Of a DNA stretch of 57,101 nucleotides, positions 31,298 to 40,164 are shown piece after piece; the first letter of the stretch is position 1; the number at the start of each line of letters is the position of its first letter. The DNA is from Candidatus Acetothermia bacterium (GTDB taxonomy: Bacteria; Bipolaricaulota; Bipolaricaulia; RBG-16-55-9; DRXL01), in NCBI GenBank assembly GCA_016179105.1, contig JACOSB010000052.1, positions 1 to 57,101 of the forward strand, read 5' to 3'. The notes beneath the pieces are model-generated. The model saw only the letters and a list, made by a program, of their open reading frames with translations. It searched no databases and was not told where the DNA came from. The position numbers were made by a program, and so were the translations under genes.

Positions 31298-31329
31298 AAG
31301 GAGAAAGTGATCTTCGCGAAGGCGTATTA
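31298..31329 (+). repeat. Duplicated proS 3' end, displaced copy
   Basis: Reads [14 protein letters not shown], with no gene body before it. The interval 30682-31297 (616 bp) between the two copies contains exactly one two-gene module. Confidence 0.9.
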
Positions 31330-31348
31330 AGTGCTATAAGGAGTAAGC

Positions 31349-31606
31349 ATGGCTAAGGCTGTCAAATCTGCAACAAAACTACAAGAGTTTTATGTGGTCA
31401 TCGAGAAGGACGAAGATGGCTACTATGTGGCTGATGTCCCGGAGTTACCCGGATGCCATACGCAGGCCAAGTCGCTCGATGAATTGCTGCCACGTATCAA
31501 GGAAGCAATTGAACTCTACTTAGAAGTTCGTCCGTTAACCAAACAATCCACAGAATTTATCGGTATTCAACGAGTCACTATCAAAGCATCTAAGCCCGTT
31601 CGATGA
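31349..31606 (+). CDS. hicB: HicB-family antitoxin
   Basis: 85 residues with the typical HicB core EFYVVIEKDEDGYYVADVPE, LPGCHTQAKSLDELLPRIKE and AIELYLEV, then a short tail. ATAAGGAG precedes the ATG. Stop and next start overlap (ATGA). Of the three HicB proteins in the window this is the closest to the common bacterial form. Confidence 0.9.
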   Translation: MAKAVKSATKLQEFYVVIEKDEDGYYVADVPELPGCHTQAKSLDELLPRIKEAIELYLEVRPLTKQSTEFIGIQRVTIKASKPVR

Positions 31607-31836
31607 GTGATAAGTTACCAACTCTCAAGGCTCGTGAAGTTGTAGCAGTGTTGCAGAGAGTGGGATTTCGATTCATTCGGCAAAGAGGCAGTCATGCTAT
31701 CTATGTGCATCCCGATGGGCGAATGACCGAAATTCCTATTCATTCAGGAGAGGATATTGGCCGGGGATTATTGCGAAAGATTATTCGAGATATGAAAATT
31801 TCGCGAGAAGAATTTTTGAAACTTTGGCGTAGTTGA
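31603..31836 (+). CDS. hicA: HicA-family toxin
   Basis: 77 residues. LKAREVVAVLQRVGFRFIRQ, the catalytic GSHAIYVHPDGRMTEIPIH, the loop SGEDIGRGLLRKIIRDMKIS and a C-terminal helix are all standard HicA. Second gene of the overlapping pair. Ends 114 bp before the uvrA start, where a hairpin (CCGCTCGAGGAGAGCGAG) lies. Confidence 0.92.
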   Translation: MSDKLPTLKAREVVAVLQRVGFRFIRQRGSHAIYVHPDGRMTEIPIHSGEDIGRGLLRKIIRDMKISREEFLKLWRS

Positions 31837-31950
31837 GTCTCATCGTGTAAAATAGGCAAACCGCTCGAGGAGAGCGAGTGGTCAAGCCTGCCTATTTGTA
31901 GAGTCTACATGAGGGGAATCGAGAGGCCCATCCTAAAGGAGGGACCTATT

Positions 31951-34842
31951 TTGCATACCGAGAAACTCATCATCAAGGGCGCGCGTGAGCATAATCTCAA
32001 AAATATTGACTTAGAGATTCCACGGAATAAGTTAGTTGTGTTTACGGGCATCTCGGGCTCCGGAAAATCTTCATTAGCGTTCGACACGATCTACGCCGAA
32101 GGTCAGCGTCGGTATGTCGAATCGCTCTCAGCCTACGCGCGCCAGTTCTTGGGCCAGATGGAAAAGCCAGATGTGGATTTCATCGAAGGTCTCTCGCCGG
32201 CCATCTCGATTGACCAGAAGACTGTGCATAGAAACCCGCGCTCGACGGTGGGCACGGTCACGGAAATCTATGACTACTTAAGATTACTCTTCGCGCGCAT
32301 CGGCAAGCCTCATTGTTACAAGTGTGGAAGAGCAATCTCGCAGCAGAGCGCGCAACAGATTGTCGATCAAATTTTGGCGCTCGGCGATGGAACAAGAATC
32401 CAGATTCTCTCGCCGATCGCGCGTGGTCGTAAGGGCGAGTACAGGAAAGTCTTTGAAGAGCTACGCAAAGAGGGGTTCGCCCGCGTGCGCGTCAATGGCA
32501 AGGTCTATGACTTAAGCACGGGCGACGAAATTAAACTGGACAAACAGAAAAAGCATACTATTGAAATTATCGTCGATCGCATCGCGGTCAAATCTGAAAT
32601 AAAAACTCGTATCACAGATGCAGTCGAGACGGCGCTCAAGCGCGCAGGCGGTCTCGTTCTGATTGACTTGGTTGACCAGAAGCAAGAGCTGCTCTTCAGC
32701 GAGCACTTCGCTTGCCCAGATTGCGGGATCAGCTACGCGAAAATTGAGCCGAGAATGTTCTCGTTCAACAGCCCGTTCGGCTCATGTCAGACCTGCACCG
32801 GCCTTGGCTTTAAGATGGAGATCGACCCCGATATGGTCATCGATCGCTATAAGTCTCTTAGTCAGGGCGGACTCATCCCGTGGGCGAATTCGCATAGTAA
32901 ATGGCTCAAGGGCGTTGTGTCGGGAGTTTGCCAGGAGTACAAGATCGATCCCAATAAGCCCTTGGGCCAGCTGCCTCAAGACAAATTGAAAATCTTGCTC
33001 TATGGGATCAACGGAGCCAAAGTGAGTTTTCTCTACACGAACAACTATGGTCGCACTCGTACTTTTCAAAGTACCTACAGTGGGTTGATTGGAAATCTAG
33101 AACGCAATTACCGAGAGTCTACCTCGGAAATCGTACGCGAAGAGATCGGACAGTACATGAGCTCACGGGCATGTGTCGACTGCAAGGGAAAGCGTTTGCG
33201 CCCGGAAAGTCTTTCCGTGAAGATCGCAGACAAAAATATCATGGAAACGAGTGCTCTGTCTGTCAAAGACGCGTATCGCTTCTTTGAAGAACTGAAGCTG
33301 ACCGAGCGCGAAAAGTTGATCGCGCATCAAGTGCTCAAAGAGATTCGCGTACGCCTCAAATTCCTGCTCGATGTAGGCTTAGAATATCTGACGCTCGATC
33401 GCTCAGCGGGTACGCTCGCTGGAGGAGAGGCTCAGCGTATTCGCCTTGCGACGCAGATCGGCTCTGGGCTGGTCGGCGTGCTCTATATTCTGGATGAGCC
33501 GAGCATTGGTCTGCATCAACGCGACAATCGAAGACTGCTCAACACGCTCAAGGGACTTCGAGATTTGGGCAACACTGTCATTGTTGTGGAGCACGACGAA
33601 GAAACGATTCGCGAGTCGGACTTTGTGGTTGACATCGGCCCCGGTGCGGGTGCACACGGCGGGCATGTTATCGTCGCTGGCTCCGTCGAAGAAGTTATGA
33701 GTTTTGAAAAATCGATCACGGGCGCGTATCTCAGTGGGAAACGCCAGATTCAGGTTCCGAAGGAACGTCGCAAGTCGAATGGCTTTATCACTATCAAGGG
33801 CGCGCGCCAACACAATCTCCAGAATCTCAACATAGAAATTCCGCTCGGAATTTTCTGCTGTATCACCGGCGTCTCCGGCTCGGGCAAGAGCACGCTGATT
33901 GATGAAATTTTGTATCGTGGCGTCGCGCAGCGCTTGGGGCTCAAAGTTGAGAGGCCGGGTGCTCACGATGAGATTCTCGGCCTAGACAATATCAATAAGA
34001 TCATCGAGATAGATCAGTCTCCGATCGGGCGCACGCCGCGCTCGAACCCCGCCACGTACACGGGGCTTTTCGACGACATCCGAAAAGTTTTTTCAAAAGT
34101 CCCCGAATCTCGTGCCCGCGGATACATGCCCGGACGCTTTAGCTTTAACGTCAAGGGCGGGCGCTGCGAGTCCTGCAAGGGCGATGGTCTCATCAAAATA
34201 GAGATGCACTTCCTGCCCGATGTTTACATCCCCTGCGAAGTCTGCAAGGGCCAGCGCTACAATCGAGAGACTTTAGAGATCAAGTACAAAGAGAAGAACA
34301 TCGCCGACGTGCTCGCGATGACGGTCGAAGAAGCTCTCCATTTCTTTGAAGTGATCCCATCCATCCATCGCAAGTTAGAAACTCTGCACGCCGTTGGGCT
34401 CAGTTATATTCACTTAGGTCAACCCGCGACACAGCTCTCCGGTGGTGAGGCCCAGCGCGTGAAATTAGCGACAGAGCTCAGTAAGCGTGATACAGGAAGA
34501 ACGCTCTATATTCTGGACGAGCCGACGACGGGCCTGCACATGGCCGATGTCGAGAAACTCTTGGGCGTCTTGCATAGATTAGTCGACGTCGGCAACACGA
34601 TTGTTGTGATCGAGCACAACTTGGATGTCATCAAGACAGCCGACTGGATTATTGATTTGGGACCCGAGGGCGGCGACGGCGGCGGTCGACTTGTTGCTGA
34701 GGGCACACCCGAAGAAGTAGCTTCTGTACAGGGGTCGCATACAGGACGGTATTTGAAAGAGATGCTGAAAGTGTCAGAACCCATGCGGGTGAATGGCAAA
34801 AAGAAACTGAAAGCTCTCGTGGGAGCAGGTACAGATCGATAA
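31951..34842 (+). CDS. uvrA: UvrABC excinuclease subunit A
   Basis: 963 residues from TTG 31951, chosen because AAAGGAGGG lies 8 nt upstream and the protein then begins like other UvrA proteins ([20 protein letters not shown]). ABC-type domain I: Walker [10 protein letters not shown], zinc cysteines CPDCG and CQTC, signature [14 protein letters not shown], Walker [13 protein letters not shown]. Domain [19 protein letters not shown] and [37 protein letters not shown]. It recognises DNA damage and loads UvrB. An in-frame ATG at 31909 is an alternative start. Confidence 0.97.
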   Translation: MHTEKLIIKGAREHNLKNIDLEIPRNKLVVFTGISGSGKSSLAFDTIYAEGQRRYVESLSAYARQFLGQMEKPDVDFIEGLSPAISIDQKTVHRNPRSTVGTVTEIYDYLRLLFARIGKPHCYKCGRAISQQSAQQIVDQILALGDGTRIQILSPIARGRKGEYRKVFEELRKEGFARVRVNGKVYDLSTGDEIKLDKQKKHTIEIIVDRIAVKSEIKTRITDAVETALKRAGGLVLIDLVDQKQELLFSEHFACPDCGISYAKIEPRMFSFNSPFGSCQTCTGLGFKMEIDPDMVIDRYKSLSQGGLIPWANSHSKWLKGVVSGVCQEYKIDPNKPLGQLPQDKLKILLYGINGAKVSFLYTNNYGRTRTFQSTYSGLIGNLERNYRESTSEIVREEIGQYMSSRACVDCKGKRLRPESLSVKIADKNIMETSALSVKDAYRFFEELKLTEREKLIAHQVLKEIRVRLKFLLDVGLEYLTLDRSAGTLAGGEAQRIRLATQIGSGLVGVLYILDEPSIGLHQRDNRRLLNTLKGLRDLGNTVIVVEHDEETIRESDFVVDIGPGAGAHGGHVIVAGSVEEVMSFEKSITGAYLSGKRQIQVPKERRKSNGFITIKGARQHNLQNLNIEIPLGIFCCITGVSGSGKSTLIDEILYRGVAQRLGLKVERPGAHDEILGLDNINKIIEIDQSPIGRTPRSNPATYTGLFDDIRKVFSKVPESRARGYMPGRFSFNVKGGRCESCKGDGLIKIEMHFLPDVYIPCEVCKGQRYNRETLEIKYKEKNIADVLAMTVEEALHFFEVIPSIHRKLETLHAVGLSYIHLGQPATQLSGGEAQRVKLATELSKRDTGRTLYILDEPTTGLHMADVEKLLGVLHRLVDVGNTIVVIEHNLDVIKTADWIIDLGPEGGDGGGRLVAEGTPEEVASVQGSHTGRYLKEMLKVSEPMRVNGKKKLKALVGAGTDR

Positions 34843-34860
34843 AGTTATATTCAGAGGCAT

Positions 34861-35166
34861 ATGAGAGTCTTCAAGACCGCGTATACTATACCTTTCCCGC
34901 CAGATGTAATTATTCGGATTGCACACGTCATTGAAAGAGGGCAAGTCGTTGAATTCGCAGTTCAGCTCGACGTAAAAAACAAGCCTGTGAAGCGCTACGA
35001 TACAGCTCATGGGTTTGCCCACATTGATCGGTATAATCTGAAAGGCAAGCAGAAGAAGGAGCGCCTTCACTTGGATTATAATACAGCGTTAACGCTAGCG
35101 GAGCGTGACATTAAGCAAAATTGGCCAGTCTATCGTGAGCGCTTTCTGAGAGGAGAGTGGCCATGA
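34861..35166 (+). CDS. First gene of the uncharacterised two-gene module, copy B
   Basis: 101 residues. HVIERGQVVEFAVQLDVKNK, then VKRYDTAHGFAHIDRYNLKG, a Lys-rich stretch, LDYNTALTLAERDIKQNWPV and YRERFLRGEWP. About half of the aligned core residues match copy A at 30709. The invariant set is RYD, H-G-AH-DRYNLKGK, ALxLAxRDI-NW and Y-ERFL. GAGG precedes the ATG. It begins 18 bp after uvrA and overlaps the next gene by 4 nt (ATGA), exactly as copy A does. Confidence 0.7.
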   Translation: MRVFKTAYTIPFPPDVIIRIAHVIERGQVVEFAVQLDVKNKPVKRYDTAHGFAHIDRYNLKGKQKKERLHLDYNTALTLAERDIKQNWPVYRERFLRGEWP

Positions 35167-35459
35167 AAAAGAATGATAAAAAGATAAGTAAGAAGGATCA
35201 AGAGTTTGCACAACGTGTAGTTGAGCTGGCCTTTGAGTTCAACCGTTATGTTATAGAGCATCCAGAGATTACTGAAAAAATCGGCTCCAGGGCATGTATC
35301 TTCTTCCAAGTGGAAGGTGATGAAGAATTTAATACCTGGAACCGTGAGTATGCTGCGAAGCAACATACTTCAGAAGATCAGCCTCTGGTATGGATAAATA
35401 TCAAAAAGCTCAGCCCCATTCGGTCGCGGATTGAGAAGCTGGAGCTGGTGACAGTTTGA
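35163..35459 (+). CDS. Second gene of the uncharacterised module (DUF5647-like), copy B
   Basis: 98 residues from ATG 35163. A Lys-rich N-terminus (MKKNDKKISKKDQ) is followed by the shared blocks: VELAFEFNRYVIEHPEITEK, ACIFFQVEGDEEFNTWNREY, QPLVWINIKKLSPIRSRIEK and LELVTV. GAGAGG lies upstream within the first gene. Coupled to the preceding gene. The 35460-35598 stretch after it holds no gene. Confidence 0.75.
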   Translation: MKKNDKKISKKDQEFAQRVVELAFEFNRYVIEHPEITEKIGSRACIFFQVEGDEEFNTWNREYAAKQHTSEDQPLVWINIKKLSPIRSRIEKLELVTV

Positions 35460-35598
35460 TTTAAATTTCGAACTTACGGAGAAGTACTGCCGTCGAATTC
35501 AGAAATCCATGAAGGCATCGTGATGGAGCCGAGCTTCTCCGGAACACTTCTTGTCTATAGCGATGTAATGATGTAATATCTCAGCAAGGTGATCCCAA

Positions 35599-35841
35599 AT
35601 GCCAACCTTACACCGAACGCAAGTTCTGCTCGAGCGCCGACATTATGAGATGTTAAAGCGGCTGGCCCACGAGGAAGGGCTTAGCCTGTCTGCTTTGCTG
35701 CGACAAATTTTAGATCAATCTCTTTTCCAACCAGAGAAGCCAAGCAAGCGCCCAAATCTGGAGGCGCTCGCCGGCCTGGGCCGCGATCCGCACCTCACCG
35801 GCCGGGATCACGACCAGGCTCTCTATGGCCGCTCCACGTAG
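35599..35841 (+). CDS. VapB-like antitoxin (ribbon-helix-helix type)
   Basis: 80 residues. The N-terminal strand plus two helices, THRTQVLLERRHYEMLKRLA-like then EEGLSLSALLRQILDQSLF, matches CopG/RHH DNA-binding antitoxins. The C-terminal part (GLGRDPHLTGRDHDQALYGR) is the extended toxin-binding tail common in VapB. Overlaps the PIN-domain gene by 17 nt. As an RHH protein it should repress its own promoter. Confidence 0.82.
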   Translation: MPTLHRTQVLLERRHYEMLKRLAHEEGLSLSALLRQILDQSLFQPEKPSKRPNLEALAGLGRDPHLTGRDHDQALYGRST

Positions 35842-36250
35842 ACGTCAGAGTCTACGAACCATCTTTGTAGACACGAGCGCTTGGTACGCTTACGTAAACC
35901 GCGCCGATCCCGATCACACTGCCGTCGCTCGCTTTTTAAAAGATTTCTCCGGTAGCTTAGTGACTTCCAACTACATCTTCGATGAGCTGATTACTTTGGT
36001 CCGAAGGCGAATGGGCCATGCAGAAGCGTTTGCGGTTGGAGCCACGTTGCGCAATGCGCAAGTCGTGCATATGGAGCGCGTTACCCATTCGGACGAGGAA
36101 GCCGCGTGGCAACTCCTCCAAGACCGTTCGGACAAAGAATACAGCTTTACGGATTGCACGAGCTTCGTGCTCATGCGTCGCTTGGGACTTGCTGCTGCTT
36201 TGGCCACAGATGAGCACTTCCATCAGGAGGGCTTTTCTGTCTACCCCTGA
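35825..36250 (+). CDS. vapC: PIN-domain ribonuclease toxin (VapC)
   Basis: 141 residues. PIN-domain acidic residues occur in order: IFVDTSAWYAYVN (D1), YIFDELITLVRRR (E), YSFTDCTSFVLMRR (D) and ALATDEHFHQEGF (D). VapC toxins cleave tRNA or rRNA in the cytosol. The first 11 residues (MAAPRRRQSLR) are basic and may be a long leader; a later start is not available. Second gene of the overlapping pair. Confidence 0.9.
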   Translation: MAAPRRRQSLRTIFVDTSAWYAYVNRADPDHTAVARFLKDFSGSLVTSNYIFDELITLVRRRMGHAEAFAVGATLRNAQVVHMERVTHSDEEAAWQLLQDRSDKEYSFTDCTSFVLMRRLGLAAALATDEHFHQEGFSVYP

Positions 36251-36277
36251 GTCTTCGTAAGCCAGTCATATATTGCC

Positions 36278-36469
36278 ATGAAAGCGTATGGCTTTGCGCA
36301 TATTGATCGGTATAATCTTGAAGGTCGCTAGAAGAAGGAGAAACTTGATGTGGACTTCAATACTGCTCTTACGATGGGAGAGATGGACATCTGGATCAAT
36401 ATAAAGAAACATAGAGTTGCTTTACTGGTTAATCCAAGCGCGAGATATGGCAAGAAAGAGCAACTCTGA
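36278..36469 (+). pseudogene. Relic of the uncharacterised two-gene module, copy C
   Basis: A single frame reads GFAHIDRYNLEGR, TAG, KKEKLDVDFNTALTMGEMDI, then jumps to WINIKKHR, the IKK block of the second gene, and ends at TGA. So the N-terminal part of gene 1 and the junction between the genes are deleted, leaving a fused stub interrupted by a stop. Its residues are closer to copy B (HIDRYNL, WINIKK) than to copy A. Confidence 0.7.
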
Positions 36470-36519
36470 CAATGAAGAAGATATCTCATAGAATTCATAT
36501 TAGTTGAGAGAGAGATCAT

Positions 36520-36738
36520 ATGTCGAAAGTTAAAGACCTAACAGTAGATGAACTCAGATTGCTCATCGAGCAGATGGTTGAGCATAAGCTCGTCGAACTA
36601 TTCGGAGATCCCGATGAAGGGCTGGAATTGCGCGAAGAGGTCAAAGCCCGTCTGAGACGAAGCACTAGCCGTGAGTGCAAGGGCGTGCAGGGAATCCCGG
36701 CAAAAGAAGTAGCGAAGAATCTAGGGCTAGAATGGTAA
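36520..36738 (+). CDS. Orphan antitoxin-like small protein
   Basis: 72 residues: KVKDLTVDELRLLIEQMVEH, KLVELFGDPDEGLELREEVK, ARLRRSTSRECKGVQGIPAK and EVAKNLGLEW. The first half (LTVDELRxLIExxVEHKLxELxGDPDxGLxLREEV) is a pattern that I know from many small antitoxin candidates. AGAGAG lies upstream of the ATG. No toxin gene follows; coxB begins 84 bp later. Confidence 0.6.
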   Translation: MSKVKDLTVDELRLLIEQMVEHKLVELFGDPDEGLELREEVKARLRRSTSRECKGVQGIPAKEVAKNLGLEW

Positions 36739-36822
36739 TCGTGTGTAACAAGCCGAACTTGTCGGCTCTGGTTAAGTAAATATTTGCAATCAGTAGCTGC
36801 GTAATATAGAATTTTGCCAATT

Positions 36823-37632
36823 ATGGAAGGTATAATTCTAGCGATCGTTTTGGTTCTTATCGTCGTCGGCACGACCATTATCACCTTCGTCGGCCCGTGG
36901 GGATTGCCCGAACTGGCCTCAAACTGGGGCAGCATAGACAGCATGATCATCGTCACGACCATCGTGACGATGATTGCGTTCATCGCAGTCAATGCGGTCA
37001 TGGCCTACTTTATCTACCGTTACCGTCACCGCGACGGGCGTCGGGCCGTTTACCTGGTGAATGACCATCGGCTAGAGAAGATACTCATCATCGTCACGAG
37101 CATAGGGATCGTGTTTCTGCTGGCACCGGGACTCTTTGTCTACTCGAGCTTCATACAGCCCCCCGCCGATGCGCTCAAGCTTGAAGTGGTCAGCCAACAA
37201 TGGGCCTGGGCTTACCGATATCCCGGAGCAGACGGCAAGCTGGGCCGATCGAATATTCGATTCATCGATGCCAAAAATTCCTTGGGCGTCGATCTCAAAG
37301 ACCCAGCCGGCCAGGATGATGTGGCTATTTCAGCGGGAGGAACGCTGCACCTCCCGGTCAATAAGCCTGTGGAGCTGGAGCTGCGCGCAAAGGACGTGCT
37401 CCATAGCTTTTATGTGCCTCAATTTCGGGTCAAGATGGATACCGTGCCCGGGGGGATCACCCGGCTCTGGTTCACGCCCAACAAGGCGGGGACTTTCGAG
37501 GTCTTGTGCGCGGAGCTGTGCGGAATCGGCCACTACAAGATGAAAAGCTCCGTGATCGTGGAGAGTGAGGAAGAATTCCAAAAATGGTTGAAGCAACAGC
37601 CCACCGTCTCCCAGACGCTGGGAACTAAGTGA
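36823..37632 (+). CDS. coxB: Cytochrome c oxidase subunit II
   Basis: 269 residues from ATG 36823 (a TTG at 36814 is possible). Three hydrophobic segments (LAIVLVLIVVGTTIITFVG, IVTTIVTMIAFIAVNAVMAY, IIVTSIGIVFLLAPGLFVY) come before the CuA cupredoxin domain. This has VVSQQWAWAYRYPG, HSFYVPQFRVKMDTVPG and the CuA ligands in VLCAELCGIGHYKM. It receives electrons from cytochrome c, on the outer side. No cytochrome c domain is attached here; it sits on subunit IV instead. Confidence 0.93.
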   Translation: MEGIILAIVLVLIVVGTTIITFVGPWGLPELASNWGSIDSMIIVTTIVTMIAFIAVNAVMAYFIYRYRHRDGRRAVYLVNDHRLEKILIIVTSIGIVFLLAPGLFVYSSFIQPPADALKLEVVSQQWAWAYRYPGADGKLGRSNIRFIDAKNSLGVDLKDPAGQDDVAISAGGTLHLPVNKPVELELRAKDVLHSFYVPQFRVKMDTVPGGITRLWFTPNKAGTFEVLCAELCGIGHYKMKSSVIVESEEEFQKWLKQQPTVSQTLGTK

Positions 37633-37647
37633 GGGAGGAGCTAACGA

Positions 37648-39429
37648 ATGCAAGAGCACGCCGCGGGTCTCCCCGAAACCCATGGACATGAGGAGACCCA
37701 CCAACACGAACCGACAGGTTTTTGGACAAAATATATCTTCAGTCAAGACCATAAAGTGATCGCGATGCAGTATACGATCACAGCGTTACTCGTCGGCGTC
37801 GTCGGCATGGTCTTTTCTTGGTTGATGCGGTTGCAGTTGGCTTTTCCGGGGCAACTCTCGCTCATCCAGCCGGATAACTATCTTCAATTCATGACCCAGC
37901 ACGGCATGATCATGGTCATCTATCTCTTGACAGCCTTTCTCTTGGGCGGGTTCGGGAATTATCTTATCCCCCTCATGATCGGGGCGCGGGATATGGCTTT
38001 CCCGTTCTTGAATATGATGAGCTACTGGACTTATTTTGTCTCGGTGATCTTGCTCTTTGCGGCGTTTATAGTCCCCGGGGGACCGTCCGGGGGAGGCTGG
38101 ACGATCTATCCGCCTCAGTCTATTCTGCCCGGAGCCTCACCAGGATCGGAGTGGGGAATAAGACTATTGCTTATGTCGCTCGCCGTCTTCGTTGCGTCCG
38201 GAACGATGGGCGGACTCAATTACGTGACGACCGTCCTGCAATTGAGAGCTAAAGGGATGACGCTGATGTACTTGCCCCTCTCCGTCTGGGGAATCTTCGT
38301 CGCGTCGGTACTGGCGCTCTTGGCTTTTCCGGCGCTCTTCGTCGGAGGGGTCATGTTGCTCTTGGACAGCCTCGCGGGCACGAGCTTTTTCATCCCCTTG
38401 GTGAATCAGTTTGGGCGCCAGCTCGGTCACGAGGGCGGTAACCCGATTCTCTTCCAGCACTTGTTCTGGTACTTTGGGCATCCCGAAGTCTATATCGTCA
38501 TCCTTCCGGCGATGGGCGTTGTTTCTGACATCATTGCCAACTTTTCCCGAAAGCCCATCTTCGGTTACAAGGCCATGGTCATCTCGATTCTCGCGATCGG
38601 CGGCCTCAGCTTTCTCGTCTGGGCGCATCACATGTTCGTAAGCGGCATGAATCCCTACTTTGCCTTCTGGTTCGCCATCGCGACGTTGGCGGTCGCCATC
38701 CCTTCGGCCGTCAAGACGTATAACTGGATGCTGACGCTCTGGGGCGGAAATCTCTGGTTTACGACTCCGATGCTGTATGCCATCGGGTTTGTCAGCACCT
38801 TCGTCGCGGGCGGCTTGACGGGGCTGTACTTGGGCAATACGGCAGTAGATGTGCCGTTGACGGATACGTATTTCGTCGTAGCGCACTTTCACCTGGTGAT
38901 GGGCGTCTCAGCGATCTTGGGCATCTTTGCCGGCATTTATTATTGGTTCCCCAAGGCGATCGGGCGTATGTACAACGAGACGCTGGGCAAGCTTCATTTC
39001 TGGGTGACCTTCGTGGGGACGTACGCGATCTTCTTCCCCATGTACTGGCTGGGTGCTGCCGGCATGCCGCGTCGCTACTACACCAACGAGGCGGTTACTC
39101 AGCTGCCCCCTTCCAGCCATGAGTTGAATATCTTCATCACCATTGCGGCGCTCACCGTCGGCGCGGCTCAGCTCGTCTTTGCGTTCAATCTGGTCTGGAG
39201 CATATTCAAAGGCAAGAAAGCCGAGGGCAACCCGTGGAAGGCGACCTCGCTCGAGTGGCAGACACCCCAGACGCCGCCCGTGCATGGCAACTGGGGACCC
39301 ACAGAACCCGTGGTCTATCGCTGGGCGTATGATTACAGCGTCCCCGGAGCTTCACAAGACTTTACTCCCCAGAATGTGGCCGGCGGGCCCGCCCAAAAAG
39401 CAAAAGCCTCCGGGAAGACCAAACACTAA
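37648..39429 (+). CDS. coxA: Cytochrome c oxidase subunit I (heme-copper, A family)
   Basis: 593 residues. Heme a and a3/CuB ligands: FMTQHGMIMVIYLLTAF (His), FGHPEVYIVIL near 275 (CuB His, the Glu of the D-channel and the Tyr cross-linked to His), LVWAHHMFVSG near 326 (two CuB His), FVVAHFHLVMG near 412 (heme a3 and heme a His). The Glu after HP indicates the A1-like branch. Reduces O2 to water and pumps protons. The gene's stop overlaps the next ATG (TAATG). Confidence 0.96.
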   Translation: MQEHAAGLPETHGHEETHQHEPTGFWTKYIFSQDHKVIAMQYTITALLVGVVGMVFSWLMRLQLAFPGQLSLIQPDNYLQFMTQHGMIMVIYLLTAFLLGGFGNYLIPLMIGARDMAFPFLNMMSYWTYFVSVILLFAAFIVPGGPSGGGWTIYPPQSILPGASPGSEWGIRLLLMSLAVFVASGTMGGLNYVTTVLQLRAKGMTLMYLPLSVWGIFVASVLALLAFPALFVGGVMLLLDSLAGTSFFIPLVNQFGRQLGHEGGNPILFQHLFWYFGHPEVYIVILPAMGVVSDIIANFSRKPIFGYKAMVISILAIGGLSFLVWAHHMFVSGMNPYFAFWFAIATLAVAIPSAVKTYNWMLTLWGGNLWFTTPMLYAIGFVSTFVAGGLTGLYLGNTAVDVPLTDTYFVVAHFHLVMGVSAILGIFAGIYYWFPKAIGRMYNETLGKLHFWVTFVGTYAIFFPMYWLGAAGMPRRYYTNEAVTQLPPSSHELNIFITIAALTVGAAQLVFAFNLVWSIFKGKKAEGNPWKATSLEWQTPQTPPVHGNWGPTEPVVYRWAYDYSVPGASQDFTPQNVAGGPAQKAKASGKTKH

Positions 39430-40100
39430 TGAACCTTCCAGCACACACTCCTACTCACCCGAGGATGGAAGAAGCTTCCCATGGCAACAGTAGAGGTCCC
39501 GGAGGACCCGACGGATGGAACTCTAACAGTGACCACGGTGGAGACCATGATCAACCAAGATTAGCAACCGCAAAGGCCGGTCTCTGGCTCTTCTTGGTGA
39601 CGGCGACCGTCGTCTTTTCGATGCTCCTCAGTGCGTACGTAGAGCGCAAAACCGGGACCGACTGGAGCATCTTGCCCCGATTGGGAATTCTCTGGCTGAA
39701 CACAGGATTCTTGGTGCTCAGCAGTGCCGCGATGGAGTGGGCCAGAAGACTCGCGCGACGCGGCGATCTTCAGGGAACCCGCTTCTGGTGGCTCTTGGGA
39801 GGAGCTTTCGCGGTGCTCTTCTTGCTCGGCCAGCTGCTCGCGTGGCAAGCGCTATACATCGCGGGGTACGGGCTCTCCTCCAACCCGTCGAGCAGCTTTT
39901 TCTATTTGCTCACGACGCTGCACGGCCTGCATCTGCTGGCCGGCTTGATCGCTTGGGGTTGGGCTACTGTCTCTATCGTACGGCTCCCGGAGACGGCTCT
40001 CGCGAAGAGCGGGATCAAGATAGAACTGTGCGCCCTCTTCTGGCACTTTTTGTTGCTCGTCTGGCTGGCGATCTTTGGCTTCATCTGGTTTGTCTCATAA
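39429..40100 (+). CDS. Cytochrome c oxidase subunit III-like protein, first copy
   Basis: 223 residues. A His/Gly/Asp-rich cytosolic N-terminus (SDHGGDHDQPRL) is followed by about five helices: TAKAGLWLFLVTATVVFSML, LGILWLNTGFLVLSSAAMEW, LLGGAFAVLFLLGQLLAWQA, FFYLLTTLHGLHLLAGLIAW and LFWHFLLLVWLAIFGFIWFV. The LGQxxAWQ and LHGLHLLAGLIAWG motifs are subunit III. It differs clearly from the second copy, so the two are ancient paralogues. Confidence 0.85.
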   Translation: MNLPAHTPTHPRMEEASHGNSRGPGGPDGWNSNSDHGGDHDQPRLATAKAGLWLFLVTATVVFSMLLSAYVERKTGTDWSILPRLGILWLNTGFLVLSSAAMEWARRLARRGDLQGTRFWWLLGGAFAVLFLLGQLLAWQALYIAGYGLSSNPSSSFFYLLTTLHGLHLLAGLIAWGWATVSIVRLPETALAKSGIKIELCALFWHFLLLVWLAIFGFIWFVS

Positions 40101-40164
40101 AAATAATAAAAAGCAAAAAATAAGTACTGAGAAAGAAGCGATGAGTTAAAGGAGGAAGTGAACG

